Of a DNA stretch of 64,000 nucleotides, positions 58,577 to 64,000 are shown piece after piece (position 1 is the stretch's first letter; every line of letters starts with the position of its first letter). Source of the stretch: Aeromonas allosaccharophila (GTDB taxonomy: Bacteria > Pseudomonadota > Gammaproteobacteria > Enterobacterales > Aeromonadaceae). The notes beneath the pieces were generated by a model. The model was not told the DNA's origin and did no database searches. It saw only the letters and a list, made by a program, of their open reading frames with translations. The stretch covers positions 1-64,000 of the forward strand of contig NZ_CDBR01000113.1 in assembly GCF_000819685.1 (NCBI RefSeq). Reading direction: 5' to 3'. A program made the position numbers and the translations under genes.

Positions 58577-58975
58577 TCAGGCCACGATGATCAGGACAAG
58601 CAGGGACACCACCGCCAGCGCCACATACTGGGCGAGAACGATCGGCTTCTCCGGTACCAGGTCTTCACCACGGAAGATACGCATGGCTTTCGGCGCCAGG
58701 GCGAACCAGGTTTTGGCATGGAACAGGCACGCCGCCAGTGCGATGACATGGAACAGGATGGCGATCGGGCTTTGCAGGGATTCCAGCCAGCCGTTGAACG
58801 CTTCCTGACCCTGAACCAGACGCATCAGACCCCACATCAGCACAACGGCGTAGATGGAGACGAAGATACTGGTGCCTTCACGGATCATGTAACCGGTGTA
58901 GAAGGCGTTCTTCAGCCACCAGTCTTTCTTCATTTCGCGGACGTAAGGCTTACGTTTGCTATTGGTGTTGTTCAT
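58577..58975 (-). CDS. frdC: fumarate reductase membrane anchor FrdC
   Basis: A 132-residue membrane subunit with three helices (about residues 30-50, 65-85 and 108-130); the N-terminal SKRKPYVREM motif matches the family, and TWFALAPKAMR is the conserved region near the quinone. It lies 16 nt after frdB. Confidence 0.95.
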   Translation of the reverse strand: MNNTNSKRKPYVREMKKDWWLKNAFYTGYMIREGTSIFVSIYAVVLMWGLMRLVQGQEAFNGWLESLQSPIAILFHVIALAACLFHAKTWFALAPKAMRIFRGEDLVPEKPIVLAQYVALAVVSLLVLIIVA

Positions 58976-58991
58976 GGTCTCATTCCTGATC

Positions 58992-59726
58992 TCAATCTGG
59001 CTTGAACATGGCGATCATGTAGTCCTTGGCGCTCTCGACCTTGCCAAGCTGGATGGCTGCGGCCGGATCCACGCCTTTCGGGCACACTTCGGAGCAGTAG
59101 CCCACGAAGGTACAACCCCAGACACCTTCGTCCTGGCTGATGATCTTCATCCGCTCTTTGGACGCGCTGTCGCGGTTGTCGGCGTTGTAGCGATAGGCCA
59201 GAGCCAGTGCCGCCGGACCGGTGAACTTCTTGTTGATGCCATACTGCGGGCAGGCTGCGTAGCACAGACCACAGTTGATGCACATGGAGAACTGGTGATA
59301 CTTCGCCATGTCAGCCGGAGTCTGGGTGTACTCGCCATCGCACAGGCTGCGCGGTTCGCTCGGGATGATGTAGGGCTTGATGCTCTCCAACTTCTCGATG
59401 AAATCGGACATATCGACGACCAGGTCACGCTCAATCGGGAAGTTGTTGAGCGGTTCAATGGTCATCTTGCCTGGCAGATAGTCACGCAGGAAGGTTTTGC
59501 AACCCAGCTTGGGTACGCCATTGACCATCATGCCGCAGGAGCCGCAGATCGCCATCCGGCAGGACCAGCGGAAGCTCAGGGTAGAGTCCAGGTGATCCTT
59601 GATGTACTGCAGCGCATCCAGCAGGGACATCTCTTTGAGGTAAGGCACCTGGAAGGTTTGCATCCAGGGCTCGTTATCCTGCTCCGGACGGTAGCGCAGG
59701 ATTTCAATTTCGATCATCTCAGCCAT
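58992..59726 (-). CDS. frdB: fumarate reductase iron-sulfur subunit FrdB
   Basis: Carries electrons from menaquinol to FrdA. The [2Fe-2S] cysteines are in [15 protein letters not shown] and a later Cys (KLGCKTF); [4Fe-4S] and [3Fe-4S] ligands are in [13 protein letters not shown] and [14 protein letters not shown]. The ATG at 59726 (MAEMIEIEI) overlaps the frdA end by 8 nt. Length is 244. Confidence 0.96.
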   Translation of the reverse strand: MAEMIEIEILRYRPEQDNEPWMQTFQVPYLKEMSLLDALQYIKDHLDSTLSFRWSCRMAICGSCGMMVNGVPKLGCKTFLRDYLPGKMTIEPLNNFPIERDLVVDMSDFIEKLESIKPYIIPSEPRSLCDGEYTQTPADMAKYHQFSMCINCGLCYAACPQYGINKKFTGPAALALAYRYNADNRDSASKERMKIISQDEGVWGCTFVGYCSEVCPKGVDPAAAIQLGKVESAKDYMIAMFKPD

Positions 59727-61503
59727 TCTTCTTAGCCTCGTCTTGTTTCTCACCCTCGGAACCGTACACACGTTTTGCCGGTTGGGATTTAGTGATCTTC
59801 ACATCGGAGTAATCGATGGTCGGGGCCCCTTCCGGTGCATAGAAGGAGAGAGTGTGCTTGAGGAAGTTCACGTCATCACGCTCCTCATAACCGTCCAGAC
59901 GCTGGTGGGAACCACGAGACTCTTTACGGTTGATGGCGGAGTGAGCCATGGCTTCGGCCACGTCCAGCATGTAGCCCAGTTCGATGGCGTACAGCAGATC
60001 GGTGTTGAAGACAGAGGACTTGTCGTTGATCTTGATCTTCTTGTAACGGGCTTTGAGCTCGTTGATCTTGTCGATGGTGCCCTGCATCAGCTCTTCGGTA
60101 CGGTAGATACCAACGCCAGCTTCCATGGACATGCCAAGTTCGTTGCGGATGTCGGCTGGGTTTTCGGTCCCGTCGATATCCATCAGCGAGAGGTGCTGCT
60201 TGATCAACTGCTCGGCCTTGGCGACCAGCGCTTCGGTGTTGCCGTGCTGCTGGGTTGCAGCGAATTCGGCTGCCTGTTCACCGGCCACCTTGCCGAATAC
60301 CACGATCTCGGACAGGGAGTTGGAACCCAGACGGTTGGCACCGTGCAGACCGACGGAGGCACACTCGCCAGCGGCGTAGAGGCCTGGCATGCGGGTTGCG
60401 CACTTGCCGTCAGTTTCGATACCACCCATGGTGTAGTGGGCAGTCGGACGTACCGGGATCGGCTCCTTGACCGGATCCACACCCACGTAGGCCTTGGCCA
60501 GTTCGCAGATGAAAGGCAGACGCTCTTTCAGGTACTTCTCGCCGAGGTGGCGCAGGTCGAGGTGAACCACGTCGCCCATCGGGCCCTGGATCACGCGGCC
60601 TTTCTGCTGCTCTTGCCAGAATGCCTGGGAGAGACGGTCACGGGGACCCAGCTCCATGTGTTTGTTCTTCGGCTGGCCAACCGGGGTTTCCGGGCCCAAG
60701 CCGTAGTCTTGCAGGTAGCGGTAGCCATCCTTGTTGAGCAGGATGCCACCCTCACCACGACAACCTTCGGTCATCAGGATGCCGGTGCCCGGCAGACCGG
60801 TCGGGTGATACTGGACGAACTCCATATCACGCAGCGGTACGCCGTGACGGTAGGCCAGCGCCATGCCGTCACCGGTGACGATGCCACCGTTGGTGTTGTA
60901 GCGGTAAACGCGACCGGCACCGCCAGTCGCCAGCACCACGGATTTGGCCTGGATAAAGCGGGTGATACCGTTCTGGATATCGAAGGTCAGTACGCCCTGA
61001 ACGCGACCATCTTCCACGATCAGATCCAGACAGAAGTGCTCATCGTAGCGCTTGATGGTCGGATACTTGATGGAGGTCTGGAACAGGGTGTGCAGAATGT
61101 GGAAACCGGATTTATCTGCGGCGAACCAAGTGCGCGGGATCTTCATCCCGCCGAAACGGCGGACGTTGGCCTTGCCATCCGGCTTGCGGCTCCAGGGGCA
61201 ACCCCAGTGCTCCAGCTGGATCATTTCGTTGGTGGCGTTGTTGACGAAGTATTCGACTACGTCCTGCTCACACAACCAGTCACCACCGGAGACGGTGTCA
61301 TTGAAGTGGTTTTCGAGGGAGTCGTCATCACGGACGACGCCTGCGGCGCCACCTTCGGCGGCCACGGTATGGCTGCGCATCGGATAGACCTTGGAAATCA
61401 GGGCGATTTCCAGCTCCGGGTGGGCTTCTGCAATGGCGATTGCGGCACGCAGGCCACCACCACCGGCACCGATGATGGCAACATCGGTCTTGATAATATC
61501 CAC
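59719..61503 (-). CDS. frdA: fumarate reductase flavoprotein subunit FrdA
   Basis: Reduces fumarate to succinate in anaerobic respiration. FAD-binding [13 protein letters not shown] is at the N-terminus, the covalent-FAD His is in [11 protein letters not shown], and the active-site region [11 protein letters not shown] is intact. An AAGGAGG Shine-Dalgarno six bases ahead selects the GTG at 61503 (594 residues); the ATG at 61536 would add 11 residues. An FNR-type site lies upstream, which fits anaerobic induction. Confidence 0.96.
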   Translation of the reverse strand: MDIIKTDVAIIGAGGGGLRAAIAIAEAHPELEIALISKVYPMRSHTVAAEGGAAGVVRDDDSLENHFNDTVSGGDWLCEQDVVEYFVNNATNEMIQLEHWGCPWSRKPDGKANVRRFGGMKIPRTWFAADKSGFHILHTLFQTSIKYPTIKRYDEHFCLDLIVEDGRVQGVLTFDIQNGITRFIQAKSVVLATGGAGRVYRYNTNGGIVTGDGMALAYRHGVPLRDMEFVQYHPTGLPGTGILMTEGCRGEGGILLNKDGYRYLQDYGLGPETPVGQPKNKHMELGPRDRLSQAFWQEQQKGRVIQGPMGDVVHLDLRHLGEKYLKERLPFICELAKAYVGVDPVKEPIPVRPTAHYTMGGIETDGKCATRMPGLYAAGECASVGLHGANRLGSNSLSEIVVFGKVAGEQAAEFAATQQHGNTEALVAKAEQLIKQHLSLMDIDGTENPADIRNELGMSMEAGVGIYRTEELMQGTIDKINELKARYKKIKINDKSSVFNTDLLYAIELGYMLDVAEAMAHSAINRKESRGSHQRLDGYEERDDVNFLKHTLSFYAPEGAPTIDYSDVKITKSQPAKRVYGSEGEKQDEAKKNG

Positions 61504-61564
61504 ATCTGCCTCCTTAGGGATAGATTTGCTGGGCACGATTTTGCTCTATGAAAAAAATTCAGGC

Positions 61565-61578
61565 TTGATGCAAGTCAA
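61565..61578 (-). promoter_or_regulatory. FNR-type site upstream of frdA
   Basis: On the minus strand TTGAC-TTGC-ATCAA differs at one base from the FNR consensus TTGAT-N4-ATCAA. It is centred about 68 nt before the frdA start codon, consistent with class II activation of frdABCD in the absence of oxygen. Confidence 0.65.
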
Positions 61579-61979
61579 ACTGCTAGGTTTTATTCCATTT
61601 TTATTGGTTATTTTTCTATAAAACACCCAAATCCCTGGATGAAAATGTCGTTATTATCGCCATTTTTTGGTGTTACTGAGCAGTTGAACACCTTGCTACG
61701 CATACTTTAACTTCTGGATTGTACGTAGTTTTCTTTCAATAAAATGCGAATCACCTCTCTTTTTAGGTACTCACGAAAAAAATTTTAAGTTTTTTATTGT
61801 AATTTTTTAATGAGAATTATTGGCATTTATTTATTTGGATAAAAATAAATAATCCGAATTGCGGCGACTGCTGCGGAGATGATTGGATAAATCCAGATGA
61901 ATCACAAGGATTTAAGTGCCGGGGATTTGGCGGGTAATATGAGATTAATCACTGAAAATTAAGCGCTATTTAGAAAAAT
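61579..61979. other. AT-rich intergenic region upstream of frdA
   Basis: There is no gene I can support, and it is far richer in A+T than its surroundings. TGAGAAT-T-ATTGGCA (61811-61825) resembles a Fur box at 11 of 14 positions. A plus-strand transcript starting near 61845 would end at the terminator near 62000, so a small RNA is conceivable but unproven. Confidence 0.4.
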
Positions 61980-62006
61980 AAAAGGGGCCTGTACGGCCCC
62001 TTTTAC
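61980..62006. terminator. terminator after chemoreceptor gene
   Basis: AAAGGGGCC (61981-61989) pairs with GGCCCCTTT around TGTAC, with A-run and T-run on either side; usable in both directions. Confidence 0.88.
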
Positions 62007-62012
62007 TCATGC

Positions 62013-63890
62013 TCAAATGCGGAACATGCCGACCTGATTGCTCAGTTCACCCGAAATATTTTTAAGTTGTTCAGAGAGATGGCGCGAACTGTCTGCATCC
62101 ACAGCCAGTTCGTCCGAGACATCTTTGACCGCCTGAATGTTGCGGCTTACCTCGTCGGTGACGGCTCGCTGCTCTTCGGCTGCGCTGGAGATCTGGGTCG
62201 CCATGTCGGAGATCTGGTTGATCGAGGTGGTGATCTGCTCCAGCGCATGGGTGGCGTTGTTGGCGTCATCCACGCTGTTCTGGGCCAGCTGCTGGCCTTC
62301 GTGCATGGTGCTGACCGCGCCCTGGGTATTGCGCTGCAGGGTTTCGATCATGCTGCGGATCTCGACAGTCGAGCTGTGGGTGCGCTGTGACAAGACGCGT
62401 ACTTCATCGGCCACCACCGCAAAGCCACGGCCCTGTTCACCGGCCCGCGCCGCTTCGATGGCGGCGTTGAGCGCCAGCAGGTTGGTCTGCTCGGCGATGC
62501 CCTGAATGGTGGAGAGGATGGTGTTGATCTCCTGGGCGTTCTTCTCCAGTTCCTGAATGATGTTGGAGGCCTGCTCCACCTGGGTGGCCAGATCGGTGAT
62601 GGAGCGCTGGTTGCGGGCGATCACCTGTTTGCCATGCTCGCAACTGCTGGAGGAGCTGCGGGCTGCTTCGGCGGTCTGCTCGGCGTTGCTGGCAACCTCG
62701 ACCGCGGTGGCGGACATCTCGTGCACTGCAGTGGCGATCTGGGAGATCTCGTTTTGCTGGCGTGCCAGCCCCTGATTGGCCTTCTCCGCCATGCTGTGGG
62801 AGGACTTGGCCTGCTGGTTGAGTTGGCCGGAGGAGTTGGAGATATCCTGCACCATCACATGGATCCGGTCGATGAAGGTATTGACGTGTTTGGCAACCGC
62901 GCCCACTTCATCTTCACGCTCGATCTTGATGCGGCGGGTCAAATCGCCGTTGCCACGGGAGAGATCGGCAATCGCCTCGCCCAAGGTTTTCAGGGGGGCC
63001 AGCGAGCCGTTGATGGCGACATAGGAGAAGCCAGCCACGATCAGTATGGTAATGAGCCCCTGAATGAGGGATGAGGTGACCATGCTGCGTACCGATTGGT
63101 AGGCGGTTTCCTCATCCACCATCATGCCGTAATACCAGTTGGTATTGGGGATCGCGTTGAAGTCAAAGACCTCTTTCTTGCCGCTGATTATTAGCTCGTT
63201 GATCATGCCGTCATGGGCGATCTGGTTGATATAGGATGCGGTCAACTCAGGGGCCAGCGAGGTGGCGGGTTTCAGGCTCATGGAGGCATCGGGGTGCGCG
63301 ATGATGGTGCCGTTGCTGTCGACCAGCATGGCGTAAGTGCCCTCGCTGGTGACTGCCAGAATGTCCGAGATAAGGGCGCTGATAGAGACGTCTCCGGCGA
63401 TGACCCCCTGGGTGTTACCACGCTGGAACGGCTCGGCGATGGTGACGATCAGTTGGCCGGTGGAGATATCGGCATAGGGCGCGGTGATGACCAGCTTGCC
63501 TGCTGCCATCGCATCCTTGTACCAGGGACGTTGACGGGGATCATAACCGGCAGGCAGGTTGGTGGGTTTACTCTGGATCATCTTGCCGTCTGCGGTGCCG
63601 GCATAGACTAGGTCGAAGCCACCGGCATTCATGGATTGGGCCAGATGACTGATGGGCTCATCTTCTTTGGTGAATGCTTCCTTGGTGGTGCTGACCATGC
63701 TGATACGGGAGTCGACCCAGCGGGAGATCCCCTTGACGTTGGCCATCGAGCTCTCGTCGATGATGTTCCAGACCAGTCGCTGGGTCTCGCTGCGCAGTTG
63801 TGAGGTGTTGTACCAGACCTGCAGGCCGGTGATCACCAGAATGATGATACCTATAGCCAGGACCAGCTTGTTTTTAATGGATAAGTTCAT
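62013..63890 (-). CDS. methyl-accepting chemotaxis protein with dCache sensor
   Basis: A membrane chemoreceptor of 625 residues: N-terminal membrane segment (about 8-28), periplasmic dCache domain (about 35-275), second membrane segment (about 280-300), HAMP, and a cytoplasmic signalling domain with the hairpin tip [18 protein letters not shown]. The membrane-distal Cache module shows Y-x4-R-x-W-Y (YDPRQRPWY), then Y-x-D (PYADI) 16 residues after the Trp and a later Asp (AGDVSI): the amino-acid-binding signature of dCache_1 receptors. No CheB/CheR-binding pentapeptide is evident at the C-terminus. A FliA-type promoter lies upstream. Confidence 0.93.
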   Translation of the reverse strand: MNLSIKNKLVLAIGIIILVITGLQVWYNTSQLRSETQRLVWNIIDESSMANVKGISRWVDSRISMVSTTKEAFTKEDEPISHLAQSMNAGGFDLVYAGTADGKMIQSKPTNLPAGYDPRQRPWYKDAMAAGKLVITAPYADISTGQLIVTIAEPFQRGNTQGVIAGDVSISALISDILAVTSEGTYAMLVDSNGTIIAHPDASMSLKPATSLAPELTASYINQIAHDGMINELIISGKKEVFDFNAIPNTNWYYGMMVDEETAYQSVRSMVTSSLIQGLITILIVAGFSYVAINGSLAPLKTLGEAIADLSRGNGDLTRRIKIEREDEVGAVAKHVNTFIDRIHVMVQDISNSSGQLNQQAKSSHSMAEKANQGLARQQNEISQIATAVHEMSATAVEVASNAEQTAEAARSSSSSCEHGKQVIARNQRSITDLATQVEQASNIIQELEKNAQEINTILSTIQGIAEQTNLLALNAAIEAARAGEQGRGFAVVADEVRVLSQRTHSSTVEIRSMIETLQRNTQGAVSTMHEGQQLAQNSVDDANNATHALEQITTSINQISDMATQISSAAEEQRAVTDEVSRNIQAVKDVSDELAVDADSSRHLSEQLKNISGELSNQVGMFRI

Positions 63891-63952
63891 AATTACATCC
63901 TTGTGAGCGTCAGTCTGAGTGTTGGAAACTAGTTATTGTTATGAGCCTGTTC

Positions 63953-63979
63953 TTATCGGCCGAAATTGAACTCTTTGTA
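63953..63979 (-). promoter_or_regulatory. FliA (sigma-28) promoter of the chemoreceptor
   Basis: On the minus strand the -10 element GCCGATAA (63953-63960) is a perfect match to the flagellar sigma factor consensus; the -35 region 11 nt upstream (TACAAAGA, 63972-63979) is a partial match. It lies 63 nt or more before the gene's ATG. Confidence 0.65.
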
Positions 63980-64000
63980 TCCCGGTCAGCTATTTAAAGT

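Noticed and set aside
59743-61551. 602-codon plus-strand frame opposite frdA
   Set aside because: Mirror of frdA, which is certain.

Overview
The window is GC-rich chromosomal DNA from a gammaproteobacterium, most likely Aeromonas or a close relative. The call rests on Enterobacteria/Vibrio-like gene order combined with an EarP-type (arginine-loop) elongation factor P, a long GAPDH, a thermostable-hemolysin-family gene and a fumarate reductase frdABCD operon. Assignment to genus is inference. I see no rRNA, tRNA, CRISPR array, insertion sequence or prophage.

Layout. 0.1-3.7 kb: yeaC-like gene and a long GAPDH (minus strand), then a DUF2989 lipoprotein and a Nudix hydrolase (plus). 3.8-18.4 kb: one long minus-strand run for the envelope, lipoate and replication: leuS-lptE-holA-nadD-rsfS-rlmH-mrdA-rodA-mltB-rlpA-dacA-ybeD-lipB-lipA. 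18.5-26.9 kb: ybeL, a divergent tldD/tldE pair, fldB, xerD, mscL, a dsbC-position gene without its active-site cysteines, and recJ. 27-28.2 kb: a MerR-methyltransferase fusion. 28.3-36 kb: lnt-corC-ybeY-phoH-miaB (minus), ubiF and a frameshifted isochorismatase-family gene (plus). 36.2-44.4 kb: accessory genes, including a cold-shock/excalibur protein, a diguanylate cyclase, LysR, HAD, nitroreductase, glycine-zipper protein, hydroxyacid dehydrogenase, DUF3530, and a yjdF-like gene with an amber codon. 44.5-47.6 kb: efp, its likely modifying enzyme earP, and guaC. 48-55.2 kb: a retropepsin-like protein, then a QseBC/PmrAB-type two-component system downstream of a five-gene operon. 55.3-58.1 kb: methyltransferase, ycaQ-type DNA glycosylase, solute-binding protein. 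58.2-64 kb: frdABCD and a chemoreceptor.

Most interesting points. (1) A five-gene set (thermostable-hemolysin family, AMP-forming ligase, diiron heme-oxygenase-like protein, short-chain dehydrogenase, TPR-like secreted protein) has the composition of a small biosynthetic pathway. It is followed by a two-component system, and a perfect CTTAAG-N5-CTTAAG box (the PmrA/QseB type) lies in front of its first gene, suggesting self-contained regulation. (2) The dsbC-position protein keeps the structural disulfide and cis-proline but has lost the CXXC. (3) guaC and leuS each carry a diverged second copy of their own 3' end about 105 bp beyond the real stop codon. (4) Two genes are visibly broken by single events: a 17-bp tandem duplication and a TAG codon.

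All calls come from reading the sequence and remembered family features; no searches were run.
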